A stretch of DNA of 64,000 nt from positions 62,001 through 126,000 of the forward strand of contig CAKVAF010000001.1 of the NCBI GenBank assembly GCA_934718785.1. Direction: 5' to 3'. The position numbers and the translations under genes are program-made. This DNA comes from an uncultured Campylobacter sp. (lineage in GTDB: Bacteria; Campylobacterota; Campylobacteria; Campylobacterales; Campylobacteraceae). This document shows, one piece after another, positions 45,306 through 55,045 of this stretch; the stretch's first letter is position 1; each line of letters opens with the position of its first letter. Below the pieces are notes generated by a model. The model had not been told where the DNA came from, did not search any database, and was given only the letters and a program-made list of their open reading frames with translations.

Positions 45306-45338
45306 GGCTTTTAGGCTCTTTTAAAACGCCTAAAAGCC
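45306..45338 (+). terminator. Hairpin terminator after the helical-protein gene
   Basis: Perfect 11-bp arms GGCTTTTAGGC and GCCTAAAAGCC flank an 11-nt loop, then ATCTTTTTA. It lies 7 bp past the stop codon. Confidence 0.8.
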
Positions 45339-45495
45339 ATCTTTTTAGTTAAAAATGACTGATTTATTTCTCGCGTTTAAGTATTAAATTTTATAAGCTA
45401 TCTTTTTATTATCTAAGCATTAATTAAAATGAGATAAAATTGCACCGTGTTTAAAAATGCAGAAATTAAAGAAAATTCAAAAAGTTAAATAAAAA

Positions 45496-46275
45496 GTGCA
45501 AAAAATAAAGGCAAAAAAGCATTTTGGGCAAAATTTCTTAAAAGATAAAAGCGTTTTAAAAAAAATCACTCAAGCCATATCCAAAGATACGGATTTTATC
45601 GTTGAGATTGGACCTGGCTTAGGTGATTTGACACAAGAGTTACTTGAGATTTGTGCTGTGAAAGCCTATGAGATCGATAAGGAATTGATCCCTGTTTTAA
45701 AACACAAATTTAAAGCACAAATACAAAATCAAATTTTAAGCCTTGAAAACAAGGACGCGAGCGAGCTTCAAAGCTTTGCTGATAAGCCTTATGTTTTGGT
45801 GGCGAATTTGCCTTATTATGTGGCGAGTAATTTGATTTTAAAGGCTCTTGAGGATGATTTTTGCAAGGCTTTTTTGGTCATGGTGCAAAAAGAAGTGGCT
45901 TTGAAATTTGTAGCAAAAAGCTCGCAGAGTGATTTTTGTGCCTTAAGCGTGATGAGCGCGCTTTTTGGCGAGTGTGAGCTGCTTTTTGATGTAGAGCCTG
46001 AGTGCTTTGAGCCCGCGCCAAAAGTAATATCAAGTGTTTTAAGCTTTAAAAGGACGCATTTAAGGGCTGAGTTTAGGGATTTTGAAGGCTTTAAAGCCTT
46101 TTTGAGACTTTGTTTTTCAGCGCCTAGAAAGCAGATTTTAAATGTTTTAAAAGCAAAATATCCGCACATTGAAAAAGAATTTAACGCACTTGGCATAGCC
46201 CAAAACGCAAGAGCTCATCAAATAAGTGTCAAATCTTACCTTGAAATTTTTAAAAATTTAAAGGACACAGAATGA
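45496..46275 (+). CDS. rsmA: 16S rRNA dimethyladenosine transferase
   Basis: A 259-aa SAM-dependent enzyme (KsgA) that dimethylates two adjacent adenines near the 3' end of 16S rRNA. Motifs: KKHFGQNFLKDKSVLKKI at the start, VEIGPGLGDLTQELL for SAM, and the catalytic VANLPYYVASNLI. The start is GTG 45496. It overlaps the RNase J gene by 4 nt, the order (ksgA-rnj) recalled in C. jejuni. Confidence 0.95.
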   Translation: MQKIKAKKHFGQNFLKDKSVLKKITQAISKDTDFIVEIGPGLGDLTQELLEICAVKAYEIDKELIPVLKHKFKAQIQNQILSLENKDASELQSFADKPYVLVANLPYYVASNLILKALEDDFCKAFLVMVQKEVALKFVAKSSQSDFCALSVMSALFGECELLFDVEPECFEPAPKVISSVLSFKRTHLRAEFRDFEGFKAFLRLCFSAPRKQILNVLKAKYPHIEKEFNALGIAQNARAHQISVKSYLEIFKNLKDTE

Positions 46276-48311
46276 GTGAAAACGAAAACAACTCACAAGA
46301 AAACGCACAATCTTCTCAAAACAACAATTTTCAGCAAACAAACTCAAACGAGCAAAACCCACAAGGTGTAAATTCAAGCTCTAAAAACAATCGCCGCCAT
46401 AAATTTAAAAAACGCAAAAAATCCCTTGAAAACTCAGTAGGTGACGAGCAAAACTCAAATTTCAAAGCCACAAAAAATCAAAACAAAGAAGAAAACGAAC
46501 ACCCCGAAAAAAGCAAAAAGAAAAAAAATCGCAATCTTCCCAGCAAGCTCAAAGGCGATGAGCCTTGGCAAGTAGAAATGCACCGCGTGATTGAAGCAAA
46601 CAAGCGCATTCAGCACGAAAGATTATACCCGCTTGAGCATGCAAATGATGGCACCTATAAAATTCGCATCACACCTATTGGCGGGCTTGGCGAAGTGGGT
46701 GGCAATATGACTGTGATTGAGACGCAAAATGAAGCCATTATCGTGGATATTGGGCTGTCTTTTCCTGATAGTGCGATGCATGGCGTGGATATTGTGATCC
46801 CTGATTTTAGCTATATTCGCGCGATAAAAGATAAGGTTAAAGCCGTCATCATCACGCACGCGCATGAAGATCATATCGGTGCGGTGCCTTATTTTTACAA
46901 AGAATTTAACTTCCCGCTTTACGCCACGCCGCTAGCTCTTGGTATGATTTCAAATAAATTTGAAGAGCATGGGCTTAAAAAAGAGCGTGCGAGCTTTCGC
47001 CCTGTGGAGAAAAGAAAGATTTATGAAATTGGCGAATTTCAAATCGAATTCATTCACATAACGCACTCAGTCATCGATGCTTCAGCCCTTGCTATCATTA
47101 CAAAGGCTGGGACTTTGCTTCACACGGGCGATTTTAAGATCGATTACACGCCTATTGATAATTATCCAAGCGATTTAAACCGCATTGCTTATTATGGCGA
47201 CAAGGGCATTTTGTGTTTGCTTAGCGATAGCACAAACTCTTATAAAGAAGGCTCGACAAAGAGCGAAAGCTCAGTAGGTGCGACATTTGATCACATTTTT
47301 AGCCGTGCAAAAGGGCGCGTCATTATGAGCACCTTTAGCTCAAACATTCACCGCGTTTATCAAGCCATCACTTACGGGTTAAAATATGGGCGCAAGGTCT
47401 GTGTGATCGGGCGCAGCATGGAGCGCAATCTCTACACGACAATGGAGCTTGGCTATATCAATTTAGACAGGCGCATATTTATAGACGCTGATGAAGTGAG
47501 CAAGCACAAGGATAATGAAGTGCTGATCGTTACCACAGGATCACAAGGCGAGACGATGAGCGCGCTTTATAGAATGGCTACTGATGAGCATAAATTTATC
47601 AAAATCAAGCCAAGCGATCAAATCATCATTTCAGCCAAAGCCATCCCAGGAAATGAAGGCAGTATCAATGCGGTGCTTGATTTCTTACTTAAAGCGGGCG
47701 CGAAAGTGGCATATCAAGAATTTAGCGAAATCCATGTGAGCGGGCATGCGAATATGGAGGAGCAAAAATTAATACTAAATTTAACTAAGCCAAAGTTCTT
47801 TTTGCCCGTGCATGGTGAGTATAATCACATCGTGCGCCACCGTCAAACTGCGATTTTGTGCGGAGTGAATGAGCATAATATTTATTTGATGAGCAACGGC
47901 GATCAAGTCGAAGTGTGTCAAAAATACATCAAGCGCGTCAAAACGGTCAAAACGGGCAAGGTCTTTGTCGATAATCAAATCAACAAGCAAATCGAAGGCG
48001 ATGTGGTCATTGATAGGCAAAACTTAGCCGATAATGGCGTTGTGGTCGTCATCGCACAAGTGGATAAGCTCAGTAAAACGCTCATCAATAAACCGCGCAT
48101 TTTAAGTTACGGTGTGGTGAGTGATAAGCAAGATGCAGCCTTTGCTAAAGAACTTAGCGATGTGCTTTCTATCTTTTTTGCAAATCTTAAAGATGAGGTC
48201 TTAAACGATACGCGCTTTTTAGAAAATAGCATTCGCGCTGTGCTTAGAAAACACATTTTTAGAAAAACCAAAAAATATCCAACGCTCGTTCCTAGCGTGT
48301 TTTTGATGTAA
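46272..48311 (+). CDS. rnj: Ribonuclease J
   Basis: A 679-aa metallo-beta-lactamase/beta-CASP ribonuclease. A ~130-residue Asn/Gln/Lys-rich N-terminal region (SENENNSQENAQSSQNNNFQ...) precedes the catalytic core GGLGEVGGNMTVIE, the zinc motif THAHEDHIGAVPYF, HTGDFKIDYTPID and the beta-CASP end VSGHANMEEQKL with FLPVHGEYNHI. Helicobacter RNase J also has a long N-terminal extension and acts with the RhpA helicase. It overlaps ksgA by 4 nt. It should be central to RNA turnover here. Confidence 0.94.
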   Translation: MSENENNSQENAQSSQNNNFQQTNSNEQNPQGVNSSSKNNRRHKFKKRKKSLENSVGDEQNSNFKATKNQNKEENEHPEKSKKKKNRNLPSKLKGDEPWQVEMHRVIEANKRIQHERLYPLEHANDGTYKIRITPIGGLGEVGGNMTVIETQNEAIIVDIGLSFPDSAMHGVDIVIPDFSYIRAIKDKVKAVIITHAHEDHIGAVPYFYKEFNFPLYATPLALGMISNKFEEHGLKKERASFRPVEKRKIYEIGEFQIEFIHITHSVIDASALAIITKAGTLLHTGDFKIDYTPIDNYPSDLNRIAYYGDKGILCLLSDSTNSYKEGSTKSESSVGATFDHIFSRAKGRVIMSTFSSNIHRVYQAITYGLKYGRKVCVIGRSMERNLYTTMELGYINLDRRIFIDADEVSKHKDNEVLIVTTGSQGETMSALYRMATDEHKFIKIKPSDQIIISAKAIPGNEGSINAVLDFLLKAGAKVAYQEFSEIHVSGHANMEEQKLILNLTKPKFFLPVHGEYNHIVRHRQTAILCGVNEHNIYLMSNGDQVEVCQKYIKRVKTVKTGKVFVDNQINKQIEGDVVIDRQNLADNGVVVVIAQVDKLSKTLINKPRILSYGVVSDKQDAAFAKELSDVLSIFFANLKDEVLNDTRFLENSIRAVLRKHIFRKTKKYPTLVPSVFLM

Positions 48312-48402
48312 GTTTGATGCGTAAAGGTGCAAGAAAATTTTATATAAATTGAGAACTTTTGCGACTTTTAAATAAGATGAATTTTAGCTTGGAATGCTTT
48401 TT

Positions 48403-49191
48403 ATGAGTGAATTTAAAAAAATGCGTATCAATCAATACATAGCGCACAATGGCCGCTGCTCGCGTAGGCAGGCTGATGAGCTGATAAAACAAGGCTTGGT
48501 AAAGATAAATAAGCGCGTGGCAAGTCTTAGCGATAAAGTGAGCGCTAAGGATAAAGTCTTCATCAAAAGCCGTCTCATAAGCCCTAGAAAGAAATTTTCT
48601 GTCATCATTTATAACAAGCCAAAAGGAGAGCTCGTAAGCCACAAGGACGAGCGTGGGCGGCGCATTATCTTTGAGAGCTTGCCACATGAGTTTAGAAACT
48701 GGCGCTTTGTAGGCAGGCTAGATTATGCAAGCGAAGGTTTATTGCTTCTTACAGATAGCGCGGTAATTGCTGATGCGCTCAGCAAAAGTGATTTAGAGCG
48801 CGAATATTATCTTAAAATCAAGGGAAAATTTGATGAAAAAGTGCTTGAAAGCCTTAAAGAAGCGATGAAAAATGGGCTTGAAATCACTGATAAAAAGGGC
48901 GCTCATAAGCTTAGCAAAATCACAAAGCTTGTTATCGCTCCTTTTTTAAACTATGAATTTTTTGGCTCAAGTGGTGGCTACACCAAACTTCGCGTATTGA
49001 TCAATGAGGGTAAAAACAGAGAGATTCGCCGCTTTTTTGCTCAATTTGACCTAGAAGTCGTCGAGCTCAAGCGCGTAGCCTTTGGCGCACTAGATTTAGG
49101 GACTTTAAAGCAAGGAAAATTCCGCTATCTTAGCAGCGGCGAATATGATAAACTAAGAGACTTTTTAAAACTCAACGAAATTCGTTATTAA
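48403..49191 (+). CDS. 23S/16S rRNA pseudouridine synthase, RluB/RsuA family
   Basis: A 262-aa protein: S4 RNA-binding domain (MRINQYIAHNGRCSRRQADELIKQGLVKIN) and RsuA-type catalytic domain with GRLDYASEGLLLLTD, whose Asp is the nucleophile, plus EGKNREIRRFFAQFDLEVVELKR. Candidate starts are ATG 48394 and ATG 48403; I prefer 48403 (MSEFKKMRIN), which has a GGA about 9 nt upstream. It follows rnj by about 90 bp. RluB is the likely subfamily. Confidence 0.9.
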   Translation: MSEFKKMRINQYIAHNGRCSRRQADELIKQGLVKINKRVASLSDKVSAKDKVFIKSRLISPRKKFSVIIYNKPKGELVSHKDERGRRIIFESLPHEFRNWRFVGRLDYASEGLLLLTDSAVIADALSKSDLEREYYLKIKGKFDEKVLESLKEAMKNGLEITDKKGAHKLSKITKLVIAPFLNYEFFGSSGGYTKLRVLINEGKNREIRRFFAQFDLEVVELKRVAFGALDLGTLKQGKFRYLSSGEYDKLRDFLKLNEIRY

Positions 49192-49386
49192 GTAATTTTA
49201 TGAATTTTTTAAATTTTAAAAATTGTATTTTATAAAATTTATAGATTGTGACGCGAATAAAAACCACGCGTAATTAAGAGCAATAAATGAAATTTATGTG
49301 ATTTGGTGGCGGTTTTTGAAGATTAAAAATTCTAAAAGATCAAAACAAATTTTATTGAATTTAATCTCATTTAAGCAAAATTAAGA

Positions 49387-49392
49387 TATAAT
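49387..49392 (+). promoter_or_regulatory. -10 element of the rpsF operon
   Basis: AAGATATAATCAAG contains TATAAT at 49387-49392, 81 bp upstream of rpsF. No clear -35 is visible, which is usual in Campylobacter. The leader includes TGCGAAAGTGGGCTTTAAGC, possibly structured; S6/S18 autoregulation is known in other bacteria, but I did not find its CCG-type motif. Confidence 0.55.
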
Positions 49393-49472
49393 CAAGTCTT
49401 GCTTTTTGAAATCATTCAAATTTAAAGCAATCCTTGCCTGCGAAAGTGGGCTTTAAGCCATAAGGAGAGAAA

Positions 49473-49847
49473 ATGAAACATTACGAGGTGTTATTTATCC
49501 TCAAGCCAACTCTCACAGAAGAAGAAGTTGGCGCGAAGTTGGACTTTGTCAAAGATGTCCTTACAAAAAACGGTGCACACATCGAAAGTGTCGTAGAAAT
49601 GGGAACTCGCAAGCTTGCTTATAAGATTAAAAAATATGAGCGCGGAACTTATTTTGTGATTTATTTTAAAGCTGAGCCAAGCCTTATCAACGAACTTGAG
49701 CGCGTGCTTCGTATCATTGAAGAAATCATAAGATTTTTAATCATCAAATATGAGAATAAAAAAGAAGTCGCAGCCTGGGAAAAACTCAGCCACGGCATCA
49801 AGCAGACGAAAAAGGAAATCAAACCTTTGGACGCGCCTGAAGTGTAA
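49473..49847 (+). CDS. rpsF: 30S ribosomal protein S6
   Basis: A 124-aa protein: [46 protein letters not shown] and [18 protein letters not shown] are standard S6. It binds 16S rRNA with S18 on the platform. AAGGAGAG precedes the ATG. It is the first gene of rpsF-ssb-rpsR, a common bacterial operon. The ~25-residue tail after the core is moderately charged. Confidence 0.97.
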   Translation: MKHYEVLFILKPTLTEEEVGAKLDFVKDVLTKNGAHIESVVEMGTRKLAYKIKKYERGTYFVIYFKAEPSLINELERVLRIIEEIIRFLIIKYENKKEVAAWEKLSHGIKQTKKEIKPLDAPEV

Positions 49848-49856
49848 GGAAAAACT

Positions 49857-50471
49857 ATGTTTAATAAAGTTGTTTTGGTGGGCAATTTAACGCGCGATAT
49901 CGAGCTGCGCTATTTGCCTTCAGGCTCGGCTATCGGCAAGACTGCAATCGCTGTTACAAGGCGCTTTACGGGCAATACGGGAGAGAAAAAGGAAGAAGTG
50001 TGCTTTATCGACATAGACTTTTTCGGTCGTCTTGCAGAAATTGCCAATCAATACCTCAATAAAGGCAGCAAAGTGCTTATAGAAGGGCGTTTGAAATTTG
50101 ATCAATGGAACGATCAAAATGGACAAAATCGCTCTAAGCACAGCATTTCTGTAGAAAATATGGAAATGCTAGGCTCAAATCCAAATGCAGGTAGCTTTAA
50201 TAATGGTGCTAATGCAGGCTATGCAACTGGTGGCAGCTTTAATAATAATGCGGGTAATTTTGGTGCAGTAAATGGCGGAAATTTTACTAAATCAAATCAA
50301 GGTTATAATGGCAGCACAAATGCAGGACAAAGCTTTGATCCTTACGCAAATAGCGCAGCAAAATCACCACGAAACACCCCACAACAAAATGTTTACGCTG
50401 AAGAAAAACTCAAAGAAATCGACTTAGACGAAGACTTTGAGACAAATGATAAAAACGAATTACCATTTTAA
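49857..50471 (+). CDS. ssb: Single-stranded DNA-binding protein
   Basis: A 204-aa protein. The OB fold spans about residues 1-110 ([51 protein letters not shown]). A Gly/Asn-rich flexible linker follows and the acidic tip ends in ELPF, where partner proteins bind, a variant of DDIPF. AAGGAAAAACT precedes ATG. It is cotranscribed between rpsF and rpsR. The linker is longer and more Asn-rich than in many relatives. Confidence 0.96.
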   Translation: MFNKVVLVGNLTRDIELRYLPSGSAIGKTAIAVTRRFTGNTGEKKEEVCFIDIDFFGRLAEIANQYLNKGSKVLIEGRLKFDQWNDQNGQNRSKHSISVENMEMLGSNPNAGSFNNGANAGYATGGSFNNNAGNFGAVNGGNFTKSNQGYNGSTNAGQSFDPYANSAAKSPRNTPQQNVYAEEKLKEIDLDEDFETNDKNELPF

Positions 50472-50482
50472 AAGGAAAAACA

Positions 50483-50743
50483 ATGGCAGAAAAAAGAAAA
50501 TACTCACGCAAATATTGCAAATTTACAGAAGCAAAAGTTGAATTTATCGACTACAAAGACACTTCTTTGCTCAAGCATGCTCTTTCAGAGCGCTTTAAAA
50601 TTATGCCACGTCGCTTAACAGGCACGAGCAAAAAATATCAAGAAATGGTTGAAGTTGCGATTAAACGCGCGCGTCATGTGGCACTTATCCCTTACATTGT
50701 GGATAGAAAAAATGTGGTGAATAATCCTTTTGAAGGGCTTTGA
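50483..50743 (+). CDS. rpsR: 30S ribosomal protein S18
   Basis: An 86-aa protein with [32 protein letters not shown], then [33 protein letters not shown], the conserved S18 core. A single cysteine remains of the zinc-type motif, so it is the C-minus form. AAAAGGA lies upstream. An imperfect inverted repeat about 25-75 bp past the stop may terminate the operon. Confidence 0.97.
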   Translation: MAEKRKYSRKYCKFTEAKVEFIDYKDTSLLKHALSERFKIMPRRLTGTSKKYQEMVEVAIKRARHVALIPYIVDRKNVVNNPFEGL

Positions 50744-50912
50744 GATTTAAGTTAAAATAAATTCAAATTCTAAGTCATTATTTTAGATAGAATTTTTACT
50801 TTAGGATTTGAATTTTATTTAAAAAATAATTTAAATTTATCAAATCAAAATCTCGATATCTTGCTTTCTTTAAAAACTAACTCAAATTATAAACTAATAA
50901 GCAGAAATTCAT

Positions 50913-51530
50913 TTAAATTTTTAGCAATTCATCGCACTGTGAGGCAAGTTTTTCATCGTGCGTGATGAAAAGAAGGGCTGCGTCATAAGCTTTGATATAA
51001 TCTTTTAAAATTTGCATAACATTTAAGGCGTTTAAATTGTCTAAATTTCCTGTGGGTTCGTCTGCAAAGATGATTTTAGGCTTTTTGCAAAGCATGCGCG
51101 CAATGCTTACGCGCTGTTGCTGGCCGCCGCTTAACTTGCTTACTTTTTGATTTAAAAGAGTGTCAATGCCAAGTTTTTTTAAGATTTCTTCATCTAAATC
51201 AAGCCCTGACAAAACGCTGGCAAGCTCTATATTTTCAAAGGCAGAAAAGCCTTTAAAAAGATAATGGGCTTGAAAAATAATGCCAAAATCAAGGCGGCGA
51301 ATTTTTAGCCTTTCGTTTTCGCTGATTTGATAAATGCTTTTATTTTGATAATAAACCTTGCCCGAGTTTGGCTTTAAAAGAGTGGATAAGATATGCAAAA
51401 GCGTGGATTTACCACAGCCGCTACTTCCTTGAACGGCGAGGCTAGAGCCTGCTTTTAAGCTTAAATTTAAATTTTCAAAAAGCGGATAATCAAAGCTGTG
51501 GCTTAAATTTTCCGCTTTTAAAAGTTGCAT
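50913..51530 (-). CDS. ABC transporter ATP-binding protein, LolD/MacB type
   Basis: A 205-aa ATPase: Walker A GSSGCGKST, Q-loop GIIFQAHYLFKGF, signature LSGGQQQRVSIARML and Walker B IIFADEPTGNLD. The LolD-like features are the short length and 'FQAHYLF...FENIELA'. The permease is not adjacent; in C. jejuni a similar ATPase gene precedes tsf-rpsB on the same strand, as here. It probably works with LolC/E- or MacB-type permeases encoded elsewhere, but that is inference. Confidence 0.88.
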   Translation of the reverse strand: MQLLKAENLSHSFDYPLFENLNLSLKAGSSLAVQGSSGCGKSTLLHILSTLLKPNSGKVYYQNKSIYQISENERLKIRRLDFGIIFQAHYLFKGFSAFENIELASVLSGLDLDEEILKKLGIDTLLNQKVSKLSGGQQQRVSIARMLCKKPKIIFADEPTGNLDNLNALNVMQILKDYIKAYDAALLFITHDEKLASQCDELLKI

Positions 51531-51793
51531 TTTTTACCTTTTTACGAACGATTTGATTGAATTTATTTTATAATGATTTTATAAATTCAGTGCAAATTGA
51601 TTAAAAATCTTTAAATTAAAGCTCAATCATCTAGCTTCAAGCAAATTTAAAATTTTTTATATATAAATTGCTACTCTACGCATTTTTGATGAAGCAATTT
51701 TTAAATTTAAAAAGCACTAATATATTTAAATTTTAAATTTAACCCCAAAATTCACAAGCGCTTTAATTTAAAACAGTGATTAAAGCATTAAAT

Positions 51794-52867
51794 TTAAAGC
51801 TGAGCCGCCACTTCAGCAGCAAAGTCCTCAGCCTTTTTCTCTAAGCCCTCGCCCACTTCAAAGCGCACAAACTCAACTATCTTAATACTTCCGCCAAGTT
51901 CTTTTTCTTTTTCAGCAATCACTTGAGCGATAGTTTTTTTATCATCAAGCACGTAAAATTGCCCCATTAAAGTAAGCTTACTATCAAGCTGAGAATTATC
52001 AGCGATGAAGCTATTGATTTTACCGGCTATAATATTATCCCAAATTTTTTCAGGCTTGTTTTGAGCCTTTAGCTCGGCTTTCATCTGCTCTTTAGCCTCA
52101 TCGATGATGGCTTGAGTGAGTTGTTTGCGGCTTGCAAATTTAGGGATTTTAAGCTCAGGTTTTTGTGGATCTTTCAAACGTCTTCTTTCTTCATTTTCCT
52201 TTTCAAGCTCGGCAACTAAGGCTTTATACTCACTTTCTACAAAGTCAAGGTCTAAATCCTCATAGCTTAAAAAGCTAGGCTTCATCGCGGCTATGTGCAT
52301 GCAAAGTTGCTTTAAAAAATCCTTGCTTTTAGCTGCTACTTCTTCATTCTCGCAAGCTGCAGCGATGATGACGCCCACGCGCGAGTTTGAGTGCATATAG
52401 CCATTGACTATGCCTTTATCACCGGCTTTTAGGGTAGCAAAACGGCGCACGACTAAGTTTTCTCCTATAGTTGCGATTTGATTTTTAAGATATTCTTCAA
52501 AAGCCACGCCATCAATAGTGCTTTTCAAAAGCTCTTCAGTAGTTTTTAAATCTTTTTCTTGAATGTGAGCGGTAGTATCCTTTGTAAGAGCGATGAATTG
52601 CTCGTTTTTAGCGACAAAATCAGTTTCTGAGTTGATCTCGCTTAAGGTTGCTTTTTTAAAATCATCGCTGATTTTAAGGCTTACAAGCCCCTCAGCAGCG
52701 AGCCTATCAGCTTTTTTAGCAGCTTTTCCAAGCCCTTTTTCGCGTAAAATTTGCACCGCCTTGTCAAAATCGCCCGCACTTTCTTGCAAAGCGTTTTTGC
52801 AATCCATCATCCCAGCACCTGTGCTTTCGCGCAGGTTTTTCACCATAGCAGCAGTGATTTCAGCCAT
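51794..52867 (-). CDS. tsf: Elongation factor Ts
   Basis: A 357-aa guanine-nucleotide exchange factor for EF-Tu. The N-terminal AAMVKNLRESTGAGMMDCKNALQES and the TDFVAKNEQF motif (in INSETDFVAKNEQFIAL) are diagnostic. It is longer than E. coli EF-Ts (283 aa) because of a charged helical middle region (KENEERRRLKDPQKPELKIPK...), as I recall in Campylobacter. Its ATG directly abuts the rpsB stop, so the two are cotranslated. Intergenic DNA 51531-51793 shows no gene. Confidence 0.96.
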   Translation of the reverse strand: MAEITAAMVKNLRESTGAGMMDCKNALQESAGDFDKAVQILREKGLGKAAKKADRLAAEGLVSLKISDDFKKATLSEINSETDFVAKNEQFIALTKDTTAHIQEKDLKTTEELLKSTIDGVAFEEYLKNQIATIGENLVVRRFATLKAGDKGIVNGYMHSNSRVGVIIAAACENEEVAAKSKDFLKQLCMHIAAMKPSFLSYEDLDLDFVESEYKALVAELEKENEERRRLKDPQKPELKIPKFASRKQLTQAIIDEAKEQMKAELKAQNKPEKIWDNIIAGKINSFIADNSQLDSKLTLMGQFYVLDDKKTIAQVIAEKEKELGGSIKIVEFVRFEVGEGLEKKAEDFAAEVAAQL

Positions 52868-53679
52868 TATTCTTTTCCTTCCTCGAAGTCTTCTTCGCTA
52901 AATTCTTCGCTCAAATCGCCCTCTTCAACGGCTTCTTTCACCACAGCTTTTTTCTCATCTTCGCTGATTTGCTCTTCGTTTTCTAAATCTGCGTCTTGTT
53001 CTCTTAAAGCCTTGCCCTCGATGATAGCCTCAGCCATTTCTTGACAAAAAAGCTGCACCGAGCGAATCGCATCATCATTGCCAGGAATTGGATAAGTAAC
53101 GACATCGGGATTGCAGTTTGTATCAAGGGGTGCTACCACAGGGATTTTAAGGCGGTTCGCCTCAGCCACTGCGATGCGCTCTTTTACCGTATCTATTACA
53201 AAAATCATATCAGGTGGGGTTTTTAAATGACGAATGCCGCCTAAATAAGCGATGAGTTTTTCTTTTTTTCTTGTAAGCATAAGCGCTTCTTTTTTAGTTA
53301 AAAGCTTGATAGAGCCATCTTCTTCCATTTTTTCTATAATTTCAAGCTTGCGTATGCTTTGGCGAATCGTGCCAAAATTTGTCATCATACCGCCAAGCCA
53401 GCGATGATTGACATAAGGCATACCGCATTTTTCAGCAAATTCTTTAATCGCCGCCATAGCTTGTTTTTTGGTGCCTACAAAAAGTATAGTTTTGCCCTCA
53501 GCGGCTGCGTCTTTAACTATATTGTAAGTGTAGCGAAAATAACGCAGGGTCTTTTGCAAGTCGATGACATAAATGCCTTTTCTTTCGCCAAAAATGAATT
53601 TTTTCATCTTTGGATTCCACCTGCGTGTTTGATGCCCAAAATGCACGCCACATTCGAGCAAATCTCTCATTGTTACCAT
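52867..53679 (-). CDS. rpsB: 30S ribosomal protein S2
   Basis: A 270-aa protein with [32 protein letters not shown]-type [16 protein letters not shown] and [27 protein letters not shown], all standard S2. The acidic tail (after about 235) is rich in Glu and Asp. AAGGAGAACTT precedes the ATG. The operon is rpsB-tsf, universally conserved. Confidence 0.97.
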   Translation of the reverse strand: MVTMRDLLECGVHFGHQTRRWNPKMKKFIFGERKGIYVIDLQKTLRYFRYTYNIVKDAAAEGKTILFVGTKKQAMAAIKEFAEKCGMPYVNHRWLGGMMTNFGTIRQSIRKLEIIEKMEEDGSIKLLTKKEALMLTRKKEKLIAYLGGIRHLKTPPDMIFVIDTVKERIAVAEANRLKIPVVAPLDTNCNPDVVTYPIPGNDDAIRSVQLFCQEMAEAIIEGKALREQDADLENEEQISEDEKKAVVKEAVEEGDLSEEFSEEDFEEGKE

Positions 53680-53877
53680 AAGTTCTCCTTATAAATTTAG
53701 CTTTTTTCCTCCGCACACCTTAATTTTACCAAGCTAAAAAGGATTTGTGCGTGTGAAATTAAAGTTTTAATTATAGCCAAGCTAAGCTTTACTTTAGCTT
53801 AATTTAAACTAGAATAAAGCTTTGAAATTTTAGTTTTTGATGAAGCAAAATTAGAATAAATTTTATTTTAAAAGCTT

Positions 53878-53897
53878 AAAACTGCGGTGCTTAATTT
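53878..53897. repeat. GC-core palindromic repeat, decayed copy 10
   Basis: AAACTGCGGTGCTTAATTTG retains the left arm and core of the family (compare copy 8) in the 53680-53983 gap between pheA and rpsB. Confidence 0.45.
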
Positions 53898-53946
53898 GAA
53901 TTTTAAGTTATAATTTTTAAATGGACTTTGAATTTTTAAACTTCAT

Positions 53947-53966
53947 ATTTTGCGCCGCTGTTTTTG
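53947..53966. repeat. GC-core palindromic repeat, copy 11
   Basis: TTTTGCGCCGCTGTTTTTGT has the right half of the family form (GCGCCGCTGTTTT) intact, about 20 bp past the pheA stop. The rest of the gap is AT-rich with no gene. Confidence 0.55.
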
Positions 53967-53983
53967 TAATTTTAAAACAAGTC

Positions 53984-55045
53984 CTATTTTTCAGCTAGAT
54001 AAGAGCCAAGCCAAATGACTTCTTTAAGCCCTTTTAATGCGCGCTTCACATTTTCATCTTCAATATGCCCTTCAAAATCTATATAAAAGCTATGTAAAAA
54101 CTCCTTGCTTTTAACGGGGCGTGATTCAAGTTTTGTGAGATTGATATTTTCTTTTTTAAATCTTTCTAAAAGCTCAAAAAGTCCGCCGGGCTTATGCTCG
54201 GTGCGCGCTAAAATGGAGGTTTTAGAATGAGGCATAGGAGGATTTTTAATATCGCTTAAAATTAAAAAGCGGGTGCGGTTAGCAAAATTATCCTCGATTT
54301 TATCAAAAAGCACCGGCACATTGTAAATTTTAGCCGCAATTTTTGAGCAAATGGCAGCTGAGTATTTGTCTTTAGAGGCTAAAAATGCAGCGTTTGCGGT
54401 GGATTTACTCGGCACAAACTCAAGGCTATCAAGGCCGTGAGCGTCTAAAAAAGCACGGCATTGATTGTAGCCTTGAGGATGAGAATAAATGCGTTTTAAC
54501 TGAGAAAGATTTTCATTTATACCCACGAAAGAATGATGAATATCCATATAAGTTTCAGCAAAAATCTTAAGCTCGCTGTATTTACCCAGACAGTCAAGCG
54601 TAACGCCCACCGCGCCTTCGGTGTTGTTTTCTATTGGCACGACGCCGTATTTTGCATTTTTATGCACAAGCTCTTTAAAAACATCTTCTATTGTAGCTAG
54701 CGGCGTGTAAGAGCTTAAAGCACCAAAGCGAGCACGGGCAACTTGATGTGTGTAAGTGCCCTCAGGTCCTAAGTAAGCGACACTTTGAGGCTTTTCTAAA
54801 TTCCTTGAAATCGCAAAAATTTCGCTATAAATGGCTTCAATGGCGTGTTTGTTTAAAAGCCCTAAATTTAAGGCTTCAAGACGTTTTAAAATCTCCTTTT
54901 CGCGCTCAGGGCGGTAAATACTGCCCCCACTTTTTGCCTTAAGTGTGCCTATTTCTTTAACATAGCTCATTCTTTCATTTAAAAGCCTTAAAATTTCATT
55001 ATCTAGCTTATCGATTTTATCTCTAAAGTCCTTTAAATCACTCAT
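53984..55045 (-). CDS. pheA: Bifunctional chorismate mutase/prephenate dehydratase
   Basis: A 353-aa P-protein for phenylalanine synthesis. The AroQ mutase helix domain spans about 1-85 (FRDKIDKLDNEILRLLNERMSYVKEIG). The dehydratase domain holds VAYLGPEGTYTHQVARARFG, GVVPIENNTEGAVGVTLD and the TRFLIL-type NRTRFLILSD. An ACT regulatory domain follows (KTSILARTEHKPGGLFELLERFK, LESRPVKSKEFLHSFYIDFEGH), suggesting Phe feedback. The start overlaps the stop of the upstream HAD gene by 4 nt. Confidence 0.95.
   Translation of the reverse strand: MSDLKDFRDKIDKLDNEILRLLNERMSYVKEIGTLKAKSGGSIYRPEREKEILKRLEALNLGLLNKHAIEAIYSEIFAISRNLEKPQSVAYLGPEGTYTHQVARARFGALSSYTPLATIEDVFKELVHKNAKYGVVPIENNTEGAVGVTLDCLGKYSELKIFAETYMDIHHSFVGINENLSQLKRIYSHPQGYNQCRAFLDAHGLDSLEFVPSKSTANAAFLASKDKYSAAICSKIAAKIYNVPVLFDKIEDNFANRTRFLILSDIKNPPMPHSKTSILARTEHKPGGLFELLERFKKENINLTKLESRPVKSKEFLHSFYIDFEGHIEDENVKRALKGLKEVIWLGSYLAEK

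Noticed and set aside
46272..46660. Separate gene for the Asn-rich N-terminus of RNase J
   Set aside because: The frame is continuous into the catalytic core, and related epsilonproteobacterial RNase J proteins have similar extensions.
53041..53694. Readings of 61 and 111 codons antisense to rpsB
   Set aside because: rpsB is unambiguous; the antisense frames have no family features.
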